This document shows, in pieces, positions 7,339 through 15,030 of a stretch of DNA of 34,946 nt (positions are counted from its first letter, which is position 1; every line of letters starts with the position of its first letter). A program made the translations under genes and the position numbers. A model generated the notes under the pieces. The model was not told where the DNA came from, did not search any database, and saw only the letters and a program-made list of their open reading frames with translations. Source of the DNA: Alkalihalobacterium elongatum (lineage in GTDB: Bacteria; Bacillota; Bacilli; Bacillales; Bacillaceae_F); contig NZ_WMKZ01000039.1 in assembly GCF_019024285.1 (NCBI RefSeq), positions 1 to 34,946 on the forward strand. The letters run 5' to 3'.

Positions 7339-7560
7339 ATGTTACTTCATAAACTCAAAAATAAATCTCTGATAACTAATGCAGATATTGAATTTAATAT
7401 AAAGTACGGATTACCAGTTGAAGTATTTTGCCCTGCAACAAAGCAAACAGTTGCATTTGGTAGGGTTGAAGACTATAACCACTATTTAATTCAAATTAAC
7501 GGGGTTGAATATTGTAGAAACCAAAATGCGTTATTTGGACACCCTTCTTTATCTGCGTAA
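7339..7560 (+). CDS. Small cytoplasmic protein of unknown function under cre control
   Basis: 73 aa from the ATG at 7339, or 76 aa from 7330. The sequence AAAGGAGCTGAT matches the 16S 3' end over the first ATG, which leaves only 3 nt to 7330 and a better distance to 7339. The protein is soluble and basic at the N-terminus, with a beta-rich core (VEVFCPATKQTVAFGRVEDYNHYLIQINGVEYC) and two Cys. No known domain is recognised. A promoter, cre operator, ribosome site and terminator all fit one monocistronic gene, so I believe it is expressed. Its role is presumably needed when preferred carbon runs out, but that is inference from the operator alone. Confidence 0.65.
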   Translation: MLLHKLKNKSLITNADIEFNIKYGLPVEVFCPATKQTVAFGRVEDYNHYLIQINGVEYCRNQNALFGHPSLSA

Positions 7561-7657
7561 AAGCTTCTTTAAAGTTAGTAACGCTAGCTATGAAAAACTC
7601 ATAGATAGATGTTATGAGAGTGTAAAAACGTCATAAAAACAATGAATTCCCACCCAT

Positions 7658-7702
7658 ATAAATAAGACAGAGGCTGACTATGTCAGCCTCTGTCTTATTT
7701 AT
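7658..7702. terminator. Bidirectional terminator, perfect 21-bp stem
   Basis: Arms 7658-7678 and 7682-7702 are perfectly complementary around a 3-nt loop, with ATAAATAAGACAG at the base. It separates the plus-strand 76-aa gene from the minus-strand ypbF, and overlaps the last codons of ypbF. Confidence 0.85.
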
Positions 7703-8129
7703 GGAATAAGTTCACACTGTACTCTTTATTTAATAATGAAAATAATTCATGTCGTTTTGTCCATAATTCTTTCGTATCCCAAAGCTGTTCTTGGCGATCA
7801 ATCACTTCTGATCTTAATTCCTCATATTCCTTTTCTGCTTTATCTAGCTTTTTCTTTGCATTCTTCATAAAGATTAAACAAATTAGGAACAATGCTATAT
7901 AAAAATAAACAAACCCATTTGTTATTAAGGTTAAAAAATTTAGCGAAGTTCCTTGTAGAAGGATGTAAACAACGCCGAGCCCTAAACATAACAAAGTTGA
8001 AAAGGTGGCTCTTTGTAAGTACTTTTCTGCAGTTTGCTCCGTTATTTTTCGTTCAATTAATGTTTCTATTAGAACTAACCCCATATCAGAAACATAATCT
8101 TGTTTATTGATCATTTCTCTTTTAGCCAT
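7695..8129 (-). CDS. ypbF: YpbF-like membrane protein
   Basis: 144 aa from the ATG at 8129, which follows GAGGGAGGTC by 3-4 nt; an upstream ATG at 8144 would lie in front of that ribosome site and is unlikely. Two hydrophobic segments (TLLCLGLGVVYILLQ and VYFYIALFLICLIFM) are followed by a charged, helical C-terminal half (KKKLDKAEKEYEELRSEV) likely to form a coiled coil in the cytoplasm. The identification with ypbF rests mainly on gene order next to ypbE, ypbD and recQ, as in B. subtilis. The function is unknown. The ribosome site lies inside a perfect 15-bp hairpin, listed separately. Confidence 0.7.
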   Translation of the reverse strand: MAKREMINKQDYVSDMGLVLIETLIERKITEQTAEKYLQRATFSTLLCLGLGVVYILLQGTSLNFLTLITNGFVYFYIALFLICLIFMKNAKKKLDKAEKEYEELRSEVIDRQEQLWDTKELWTKRHELFSLLNKEYSVNLFHK

Positions 8130-8132
8130 TTT

Positions 8133-8179
8133 GACCTCCCTCATACACCTTGTCTTATACTATATGTATGAGGGAGGTC
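8133..8179 (-). promoter_or_regulatory. Perfect hairpin that hides the ypbF ribosome binding site
   Basis: The arms 8133-8147 and 8165-8179 pair over 15 bp without a mismatch around a 17-nt loop. On the minus-strand RNA the 3' arm TGTATGAGGGAGGTC contains the whole Shine-Dalgarno sequence and ends 3 nt before the ATG of ypbF. No U-run follows, so it is not an intrinsic terminator on that strand. Translation control of ypbF is the natural reading. Confidence 0.65.
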
Positions 8180-8200
8180 GTAATTTTAAGACTAATAGAG

Positions 8201-8437
8201 TTACAGGTTTTGTAACCAAATTGGTGATGATATCGCCAAGATAACTAGAAGTAAAAATAGGACTAACAAAAAACGAACAAGGGGAAAGCGAACTTGAAAC
8301 TTACGATTGTTATCTTTCTTTTCTCTATGATATTCACTTCTTGACGGTAAGGACTGTGTTTCTTCTTCACTCGTATATTTTCTTCGCTGTGATCGCGTTT
8401 TTTGCTTTTTTTCGTAATCATTTGAAGAATTTGTCAC
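8201..8437 (-). CDS. ypbE: YpbE-like membrane protein lacking the LysM domain
   Basis: 78 aa from a GTG at 8437 (GTG at 8440 and an ATG at 8467 overlapping the ypbD stop are alternatives). The N-terminal ~50 residues are highly charged and contain SLPSRSEYHREKK, then a single membrane helix FLLVLFLLLVILAIS, and the chain ends 8 residues later. B. subtilis YpbE, as I recall it, has the same cytoplasmic and membrane part but continues with an extracytoplasmic LysM domain. Here the next gene follows with too little room for one, so the domain is absent rather than split off by a frameshift. The start choice is uncertain; the GGGGTGG sequence favours the GTG pair. Confidence 0.65.
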   Translation of the reverse strand: MTNSSNDYEKKQKTRSQRRKYTSEEETQSLPSRSEYHREKKDNNRKFQVRFPLVRFLLVLFLLLVILAISSPIWLQNL

Positions 8438-8466
8438 CACATAACCACCCCATTTACATAAATACA

Positions 8467-9051
8467 TTATGAATGTTTCCTTTTAGCTTTAAGCATAATA
8501 AAAAGTCCTAAGACAAAGTCGATAAGAAAATGGGTAAATATAGGAACTAACAGATTATTTGTTATCTCATACAGAAGCCCTAGTACAAAACTTAACACAA
8601 CTGCCATAGTAAATAAGAGAACTTTGGAAAGGTATCGAAAATGTATCAATGCAAATAAAAGACTAGCTGGAATAAGACCAATATGGGTTTGCAGTATTCC
8701 TCTAAATAACACTTCTTCACTAAAAGCCACAATAGCTGCTATAAAGAAAATATGAACTACATTTCTTTTTGCAAATACCCTTTCATTAATACCACCATCG
8801 TCTACCCATTTCTTCGGTAAATATTTATCAAATAGTAAATCAATAATAATTACAATAGCTGCAATACCGCCACCGATTAGAAAGATTTGGCCTGGATCCC
8901 AAATAAACAATTCCCAAAAAGATGAAATATCATCGATCCAGAAAAAGCCGAGAACCATAGCAATAACTAACATCATCGCCTGGGTTATATACAGGTTTAA
9001 TAATATATCACGATCCGACATATCTTGAATAAGTTTTGCTTGCCTATTCAT
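8467..9051 (-). CDS. ypbD: CPBP-family intramembrane protease-like protein (YpbD)
   Basis: About 194 aa with five to six hydrophobic segments. The CPBP/Abi signature is intact: EEVLFRGILQT (two glutamates and the FRG motif), a HFRY histidine motif and HFLIDFVLG near the C-terminus. Proteins of this family are glutamic intramembrane endopeptidases related to CAAX protease Rce1; some have other membrane roles. The ATG at 9051 follows AGGA by a normal distance; ATG at 9060 is the alternative. The gene lies between recQ and ypbE, as in B. subtilis. The substrate is unknown. Confidence 0.85.
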   Translation of the reverse strand: MNRQAKLIQDMSDRDILLNLYITQAMMLVIAMVLGFFWIDDISSFWELFIWDPGQIFLIGGGIAAIVIIIDLLFDKYLPKKWVDDGGINERVFAKRNVVHIFFIAAIVAFSEEVLFRGILQTHIGLIPASLLFALIHFRYLSKVLLFTMAVVLSFVLGLLYEITNNLLVPIFTHFLIDFVLGLFIMLKAKRKHS

Positions 9052-9070
9052 GCTCAACATCCTAATTTAT

Positions 9071-10588
9071 TTATTGATGAAATATTTGCTTTAATTCATC
9101 TTGCCAAGGTAAAAATTCCGTTTGGTTCTTTGATTGTTTTTTTTCACTTATCCTGTAACTTTCTAGAGATAGTCCACAATGATCGCAGCAATGTTCAGGC
9201 TTATCATGCAATTTTTCTTCAAAATAAGACAAATAATGAATGCGTCTACACGAATCACTATTTATGTAATCAATCATACCTTCAACTTTTTGTACTTTTT
9301 CGTTAAGTCTAACCTCTATTAAATGCTCGATGAACTTCATCGCATGTAAAAGAGCTGGCTTATCAATATTCCCATTATTAATCACGCTATGCCGCTCTAA
9401 GTGAAAATATAAAAACCTCCAAGCTCCTTCGGTAAGACCGATTTGGGCTTGAATTTGAATTACATCATTACTTGTAAATAACAGTCCACTTGATTCTAAC
9501 ATTTCTAAATAATTTTTTACTGCATAAAGTTGTCTAGCATGGGGAAGTTCACTTTCAATTAAGGATAGTGGTAAATGTCGATCGTTTTCACAGTACAATA
9601 AAAGTGCAAGACTATTTTTCCCATCACGTCCCGCTCGGCCAATTTCTTGTAAGTACGCTTCCATATGCTGTGGAAAGTGGAAATGTATTACAAACCTCAC
9701 GTTATTTTTGTTAATCCCCATTCCAAATGCATTTGTACAGCAAATAATATCCAATTGATCATTAATAAATTGCTGCTGTATTAATAAGCGGTCGTCATTT
9801 TCTAAACCGCCATGATAAAAGGCAACTTTATTTATTCCTTCATTTTGTAGGCGGGCAGCAATATTTTCAGCCCATATTCTTGAGGAAACATAAATTAGAC
9901 CTGGACCTTTTAATATCTTAACCCAATTCAATAACTCACTAAGCTTTTCATCCACGTCATCATATTTTTCAATTTGAAGGGCAATATTTGGACGATGTAC
10001 ACTAAATATGTGTGAAGTGACATGTTGTAACCGCAGCTGTTTTATAATATCCTTTTGAACTTCCTTAGTTGCTGTTGCTGTAATTGCTAAACACGTAGGC
10101 TGCCCTAACTGCTCCCATAACTCTCCCAGCTTTAAGTAATCTGTTCGAAAATCGTGACCCCATTGTGAGATACAATGTGCTTCGTCAATGACGAATAACG
10201 AAACAGATATCGACGATAATGCTTCAATTACCTTTTCAGACATGAGACTTTCTGGAGAAATATAAACGATGTCATAGCTGTCTAATTCTTCAATCACTTT
10301 CCTTCTTTCATATATGGTAAGAAAGCTATTAATAGCAGCAACTTTTTTTATCCCTTGACTTTTGAGTTGTTGGACTTGGTCCTCCATTAAAGATAATAAC
10401 GGAGAAACTACAATAGCTGTTCCTGGTAATAAGAGTGCTGGTAATTGAAAACATATCGACTTTCCTGTTCCAGTAGGAAGCATTGCAAGAACATTTTCAT
10501 TACTCAATACTGATTGAATAACTTCTTCCTGCCCAGGCCTAAATGATCTATACCCAAAGTGCTCATATAATGCTTTTTCTAACTCCAT
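9071..10588 (-). CDS. recS: RecQ-family ATP-dependent DNA helicase (RecS type)
   Basis: 505 aa, shorter than full RecQ (~590) because the HRDC domain is missing, as in B. subtilis RecS. Helicase motifs: Q-motif region FGYRSFRPGQEEVI, Walker A MLPTGTGKS, DEAHCISQWGHDFR (motif II), TATAT (III), FGMGINKNNVRFVIHFHFP (V) and QEIGRAGRDG (VI). A zinc cluster follows in the C-terminal part (SCRR ... HCCDHCGL). It unwinds DNA 3' to 5' in recombination and replication-fork repair. The start codon follows the ypbB stop without a gap (TAAATG), so the two are translationally coupled. Confidence 0.92.
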   Translation of the reverse strand: MELEKALYEHFGYRSFRPGQEEVIQSVLSNENVLAMLPTGTGKSICFQLPALLLPGTAIVVSPLLSLMEDQVQQLKSQGIKKVAAINSFLTIYERRKVIEELDSYDIVYISPESLMSEKVIEALSSISVSLFVIDEAHCISQWGHDFRTDYLKLGELWEQLGQPTCLAITATATKEVQKDIIKQLRLQHVTSHIFSVHRPNIALQIEKYDDVDEKLSELLNWVKILKGPGLIYVSSRIWAENIAARLQNEGINKVAFYHGGLENDDRLLIQQQFINDQLDIICCTNAFGMGINKNNVRFVIHFHFPQHMEAYLQEIGRAGRDGKNSLALLLYCENDRHLPLSLIESELPHARQLYAVKNYLEMLESSGLLFTSNDVIQIQAQIGLTEGAWRFLYFHLERHSVINNGNIDKPALLHAMKFIEHLIEVRLNEKVQKVEGMIDYINSDSCRRIHYLSYFEEKLHDKPEHCCDHCGLSLESYRISEKKQSKNQTEFLPWQDELKQIFHQ

Positions 10589-11638
10589 TTATCTTTCTCC
10601 TAACCTAGCTAATACGAGCCTTATTTTGAAGAAACTAATTTCCTCTGGGAGTTGTTTTTTTAATTCACTCAATTTTTTATTATCACTAGTTACAATAACC
10701 TTTGAAATAAAAGCAAATTCTTTATTAGAAATAAACGAAGCTAATTCTACCGATTTATCTTCTAGCATAATTTCTACGACATGATCTTCAATTGTGCTTA
10801 CTTTTAAATTCCTCACGACTGCAATTTCTTCAATTGAGAGTCCTCTTTTTACTAAGTGATACGTTTGTCTTGTGGAATTCGTCATTTGAATTGTCAGACT
10901 TATATCTGAAATAAACGTCTTTAGGATGGGATATTGTTGACGATTTAGCTGTAGTTCTTCAAGTATTCTATGCACAATCGATAAATGTATCAGTTCAATT
11001 AACAATTTTTCTTTCTTTAATATCGTGGCTAACTGTTCATTTGTAAGCCCTATTCGGTTTGAACCAGTTAATTTGTAAGTAAAAAGCTCTGCCTCTTCTT
11101 TAGACATTTTAGTTAATACAGTAATTAATTCCTCATACAATCTTCTATTATATTGGTGTCTAACCGTTTGTTTTGGAAAGTTTTTTTTCACCCAGTACTT
11201 TACTTGTTCATCATTAATTACTGGAAAGAAATAATGGTCATTAACTGTTAAACATGATAGAGATTGTACCATAAGAACAAGCCTTTTCCAAAAAATAGAA
11301 GCAACATCTTTATGCTTCCATCCATTTAAGTAAAATATATAATTAGCATCTTTAAGTTTATCGTGTAAAATTTCCTGACCCTTTTTTGTTATTTTATAGG
11401 TCATTTCACTCTCTTGTTTAATATAATGATTATTAAGTAAGTATTCTAATCCCTTTTCTAAATCAGTTCGAACTAAACGCGGAAAAACTCCAAACAAAAA
11501 TAAACATTGATACAAATGTCCATCTTGTATCGTCTGGGAGGAACGTTTTCCTTTTAATAAGTGAAATATACCTGCTATCGAACGATCTCCATTGAAAAGG
11601 GAAATTAAATATAACAATATTAAAGTAATTATTGGCAC
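10589..11638 (-). CDS. ypbB: YpbB-family helix-turn-helix protein
   Basis: 349 aa, GTG start behind AGGGAAAG. The C-terminal ~100 residues contain a helix-turn-helix (TYHLVKRGLSIEEIAVVRNLKVSTIEDHVVEIM) of the kind found fused or adjacent to RecQ helicases. The N-terminal region is helical, with a winged-helix-like TYKITKKGQEILHDKL. It is always paired with recQ in Bacillus and here is directly joined to it, so a DNA-binding accessory role for the helicase is likely. It is divergently oriented to the ferredoxin gene, with a promoter on each side of the intergenic region. Confidence 0.85.
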   Translation of the reverse strand: MPIITLILLYLISLFNGDRSIAGIFHLLKGKRSSQTIQDGHLYQCLFLFGVFPRLVRTDLEKGLEYLLNNHYIKQESEMTYKITKKGQEILHDKLKDANYIFYLNGWKHKDVASIFWKRLVLMVQSLSCLTVNDHYFFPVINDEQVKYWVKKNFPKQTVRHQYNRRLYEELITVLTKMSKEEAELFTYKLTGSNRIGLTNEQLATILKKEKLLIELIHLSIVHRILEELQLNRQQYPILKTFISDISLTIQMTNSTRQTYHLVKRGLSIEEIAVVRNLKVSTIEDHVVEIMLEDKSVELASFISNKEFAFISKVIVTSDNKKLSELKKQLPEEISFFKIRLVLARLGER

Positions 11639-11679
11639 CGCTTTCCCTACTTTTTATTGTATTTTATTTTTAGGGTACT

Positions 11680-11707
11680 ACTATATAATAACAAAACACA
11701 AAAACAA
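11680..11707 (-). promoter_or_regulatory. Promoter of the ypbB-recQ operon
   Basis: TTGTTT and TATAGT with 16 bp between, about 40 bp upstream of the ypbB start on the minus strand. Confidence 0.4.
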
Positions 11708-11786
11708 TGTGGTTTATTTTTTTTGATATTCGGCAATAAATAAACTGCGAGACCCCTTATATGATAAGTATTCTCAATGGATTTAA

Positions 11787-12185
<399 letters not shown>

Positions 12186-12192
12186 TCACATA

Positions 12193-12228
12193 AAGAAAAG
12201 GCTGACATAAACTTGTCAGCCTTTTCTT
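12193..12228. terminator. Ferredoxin terminator, bidirectional
   Basis: A perfect 15-bp stem AAGAAAAGGCTGACA/TGTCAGCCTTTTCTT with a 6-nt loop, followed by a T-rich stretch. It starts 7 bp after the stop codon. Confidence 0.85.
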
Positions 12229-12314
12229 ACTTTTTTGTATTTGGTCTTCTTAACTAGGGTAAAATTATCAAATAGCTTACGACCTTGTACAATAACGCTG
12301 TGTATTATCCATAC

Positions 12315-12350
12315 AAAAAAGGAGACTAACTCGGAAATTAGTCCCTCTTT
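12315..12350 (-). terminator. Terminator of the GntR-family gene
   Basis: On the minus strand GAGGGACTAA and TTAGTCTCC form a stem with one bulge, followed by TTTTTT. It lies just after the regulator's stop codon. Confidence 0.65.
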
Positions 12351-12373
12351 TCTATATAATAGACCGCTAGTAC

Positions 12374-13087
12374 TTATTTATGCGAGTTAGGAAATAGCCC
12401 TTTCTCCACTCCTACAATATGTTCCATCATAGCATCGTTAGCAGCTTTTGAGTCTTTTACTTTTATTGCCTCATAAATTCGTAAATGCTCTTCATATAAC
12501 TGATTCATTTTACGCTGTTCAGAGTATAGTAAAAGCTTACGAGCTTCTCTCATGGACTGGTGCATTACATCCGAAACGTTCCCAACTAGCTTAGATAACA
12601 TTTCATTTTTAGTCGCACTTACAATAGATTTATGAAAATCTACATCAGCCTTTTCTCCAATAGTGCCATTACCTTCAGCCTGCTGCATCTCATTAAGTGC
12701 TTTTTCCATTTCTATTAAATCGTCTTCAGTACGATTGACTGCAGCAAGTGCAGCTGCCCCAGTTTCAATTACTTTTCTTATTTCAAAAAGTTCACGCATA
12801 TCTTCTTTTTGCATTAATTGAACTCCTGGAATAATATTACCAATTAAGTCAAGGTCTACTTTATTTACAAACGTTCCTTCTCCTTGACGCATTTCTATAT
12901 ATCCCATTGCCTTTAGTGCACTTAATGCTTCCCGAATAGCAGAACGACCAACATTAAATTCTTCAGCTAATTGTTGAACAGAAGCTAGCCTTTCACCTGG
13001 CTTCACTTCTCCCTTTTTAATCATATCTAATAATTGTTCTGCAACAATTTCGTAAATCTTTTTTGGCTTGACCTTCTGTATTGCCAC
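12374..13087 (-). CDS. GntR/FadR-type transcriptional regulator (LutR-like)
   Basis: 237 aa, GTG start behind AAGGTGG. An N-terminal winged helix (residues ~8-75: PGERLASVQQLAEEFNVGRSAIREALSALKAMGYIEMRQGEGTF) is followed by an FCD effector domain with metal or ligand residues in DFHKSIVSAT and EEHLRIYEAI. The DNA-binding helix and the overall length resemble B. subtilis LutR, the repressor of the lactate-utilisation operon. No lactate genes lie in the window, so the target is not shown by context and the symbol is withheld. The gene is monocistronic. The palindrome GTAATGGTTAC just upstream could be its own operator. Confidence 0.88.
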   Translation of the reverse strand: MAIQKVKPKKIYEIVAEQLLDMIKKGEVKPGERLASVQQLAEEFNVGRSAIREALSALKAMGYIEMRQGEGTFVNKVDLDLIGNIIPGVQLMQKEDMRELFEIRKVIETGAAALAAVNRTEDDLIEMEKALNEMQQAEGNGTIGEKADVDFHKSIVSATKNEMLSKLVGNVSDVMHQSMREARKLLLYSEQRKMNQLYEEHLRIYEAIKVKDSKAANDAMMEHIVGVEKGLFPNSHK

Positions 13088-13124
13088 GATTCCACCTTCT
13101 TTACTGTATATCCCCTAAATAATT

Positions 13125-13135
13125 GTAATGGTTAC
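13125..13135. promoter_or_regulatory. Possible autoregulatory operator of the GntR-family gene
   Basis: GTAATGGTTAC is a 4-3-4 palindrome about 40 bp before the regulator's start codon, beside a candidate -10 (TACAAT on the minus strand). The form resembles half-sites of FadR-type repressors, but it is short. Confidence 0.3.
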
Positions 13136-13277
13136 TATTTATTATTAAATCTATAAAAAATGAAACGCTTTCCTAATGAATATGAATAAATTGTACCGAT
13201 ATTATTTCGAATTAGCAACATTAATTACAAAAGTTGGGTGGTGCTATATCATAAAAATTGATTAATACCTTGGTTAA

Positions 13278-13317
13278 CGGTCCAATAGCAAAGAGCAACA
13301 TTCTTTGAGAGAGGAAC
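13278..13317. repeat. Fragment related to the palindromic element, copy 2
   Basis: CGGTCCAATAGCAA (13278-13291) is identical to the reverse complement of 7004-7017. The following AGAGCAACATTCTTTGAGA differs by one base from 7089-7107. In copy 1 these two blocks are the left and right outer arms; here they are joined and the middle is missing. Confidence 0.6.
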
Positions 13318-13318
13318 C

Positions 13319-13347
13319 AAAAAAAGAGCCAAGCAAATGCTTAGCTC
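13319..13347 (-). terminator. Terminator of the M14 peptidase gene
   Basis: On the minus strand GAGCTAAGC and GCTTGGCTC pair with one G-U, followed by seven T. It abuts the copy 2 repeat. Confidence 0.7.
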
Positions 13348-13394
13348 AATTAAAGTGAGGAACATCTTCGTTTTTCAAAAAAAACTGCTTCACA

Positions 13395-14477
13395 CTAAAG
13401 TATCAAGCCTTCTAAAGCAAGTAACACATTGTTTGACCAAATCTCTGAAAATGAAGATAGTGGGAGTGGATTTGTTCCTACACCAACTTCTATTGTAAAA
13501 CCTGGGCGTCTCGTTTCTTGAATAAACCAATCTTTATATCCACCGTCACTTTCAGCTGTATGAACTGGTACATAAGAGCTAACTAATGACAGGCGTTCCA
13601 CCATTTCTTTACTTTCTGGTGGTTCATAACCTCGATATCCCCAATAAATAACTTGCCCTTGTGAATGAAAAGCTAATACATGAGAAAAATCATGTAAACG
13701 TGTAAAATCATAAATTGCCCGAGCTTCAGGTTCTGTAAGAGGCGCGGTACCACTATAATGCCTAGGCCATGGCTGTTGAGGACTTTCGTCTGCTTCGATC
13801 TCCCATCCTGCTGGCCATTGATGATTGAGATCCACCCCTCTAATATTACTTGACCAGTGATTAAATTCCATACATCCTTTATTTATCGTGAGTACTTCCT
13901 TATACATTGGATGTTCTGAATAAATTCCTTGCTGGACTAATTCAACACCATCAGGATTTACTAAAGGAACTATATATAAAGTAACTTGTTTAAAAAGATT
14001 TTCTAACTCGTATCCATGCCATCTTTGTTTTTTCTTATAATGAACAAGTAATTCTTTAATGAATGTCATTAAAAATTTACTCGTTAACCACTCATTAGCA
14101 TGCCAACCACCCGAATAGAAAATTTTCTTTTTTCCATTTCCAATCTTAAAGCTTAATATAGGGTGAGACAAAACGGATTCCCCAATCGTATCGATCGATA
14201 GAAATTCAGAAGAGATGAGGTCGAGATAATTGTCATGTAACAAGTTAACATCCATCTCCATATCGACTGGGCCATATTCACATAAACACTGAAAGGGTGA
14301 ATATTTTTTTGCTAATTCCTTTTTTATCTCTGGAATTTCTAAAACTTCTCCAGGATAAATATAAGAATTTTCATGGATGACATGGCGATTAAATAACAGT
14401 AAATCAAAAGGTCTTATCCCAAACTTAACAGCTACTTTTCTAATCGTATCCCCTTTTTTAACAGTGTACGCTCGCAT
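13395..14477 (-). CDS. LysM-M14 metallopeptidase (gamma-D-glutamyl-meso-DAP peptidase type)
   Basis: 360 aa. An N-terminal LysM domain (residues ~3-50: YTVKKGDTIRKVAVKFGI ... YPGEVLEIP) binds peptidoglycan. The rest is a zinc carboxypeptidase of family M14: zinc ligands in HANEW (His and Glu) and FHSQGQ (His), substrate-binding NHQWPAGW, and the catalytic glutamate in FTIEVG. The layout matches endopeptidase I of Lysinibacillus and Bacillus YqgT, which cut the gamma-D-Glu-meso-DAP bond in cell-wall peptides. There is no signal peptide, which is also true of YqgT-like enzymes; it may act on recycled wall peptides or in the mother cell. The start has a GGAGGGAG site. Confidence 0.9.
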   Translation of the reverse strand: MRAYTVKKGDTIRKVAVKFGIRPFDLLLFNRHVIHENSYIYPGEVLEIPEIKKELAKKYSPFQCLCEYGPVDMEMDVNLLHDNYLDLISSEFLSIDTIGESVLSHPILSFKIGNGKKKIFYSGGWHANEWLTSKFLMTFIKELLVHYKKKQRWHGYELENLFKQVTLYIVPLVNPDGVELVQQGIYSEHPMYKEVLTINKGCMEFNHWSSNIRGVDLNHQWPAGWEIEADESPQQPWPRHYSGTAPLTEPEARAIYDFTRLHDFSHVLAFHSQGQVIYWGYRGYEPPESKEMVERLSLVSSYVPVHTAESDGGYKDWFIQETRRPGFTIEVGVGTNPLPLSSFSEIWSNNVLLALEGLIL

Positions 14478-14534
14478 AATCTCCCTCCTTACTTTTTACT
14501 TTATGAATGTTTTCTAAAAATAAGAAGATACCAT

Positions 14535-14563
14535 TTGACAGAAACAAGCCAATATGGTAAATT
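14535..14563 (+). promoter_or_regulatory. Promoter of the serA T-box transcript
   Basis: A consensus TTGACA, 17-bp spacer and TAAATT with TG one base upstream (extended -10). It lies just before the T-box leader. Confidence 0.7.
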
Positions 14564-14574
14564 ATCAAACAATT

Positions 14575-14847
14575 AGAGGCGAAAATTCAAATAACAATGA
14601 CGAAGAATACGAAATGTCATCCAATTTTCAGAGAGCTAGTGGTAGCTACGAACTAGTATGGAACGTTTCTGATAGCACTTCCGAGTTGAAATCATTTGAC
14701 TAGAAGTATCTGGGGTAACCCGTTATCTCTGAGTACAATAATCTCTTGAGGCATATTCTGTAATGACTATGTGAATGAGGGTGGCACCACGGAATCAACC
14801 TACCGTCCCTCACGACATTTTGTCGTGTGGCCAGGAGGTTTTTTTAA
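14575..14847 (+). promoter_or_regulatory. Serine T-box riboswitch (tRNA-sensing leader) of serA
   Basis: The 14-nt T-box core AGGGTGGCACCACGG lies at 14778-14792. Stem I includes the CAGAGAGCTAGTGGTAGC segment, and the specifier region reads GATAGCACTTCCGAG with AGC (Ser) at 14674-14676 followed by A. The terminator (about 14799-14847) has a CACGACA/TGTCGTG hairpin and seven T. Uncharged serine tRNA would pair with the specifier and the T-box bulge and favour the antiterminator, so serA is expressed when serine is short. The 5' limit is approximate. Confidence 0.93.
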
Positions 14848-15030
14848 TTTATCTCCTATAAAACTAATTCCCTTTTCAATGAGCCGAGAACAGTTTGTTA
14901 ATTAGGCTTTTTAAACGTATAAGAAAAAATGTTTAATTATGCCTTTTATAAAAACAATGAATAAAGAGGAATGGAGAGAGTGATCCATCAAGTTGTTGTA
15001 GAACCAATTGAAAAGAAAGGGAGTCAATCT

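Noticed and set aside
8146-8200. Possible frameshifted LysM remnant after ypbE
   Set aside because: Only about 55 bp separate the genes and these form the hairpin; there is no room for a LysM domain.
12374-13087. Naming the GntR regulator lutR
   Set aside because: The protein is LutR-like, but no lactate-utilisation genes are in the window to confirm the target.
13160-13180. cre-like ATGAAACGCTTTCC
   Set aside because: One base is missing from the CG core spacing compared with the consensus, so I do not call it an operator.
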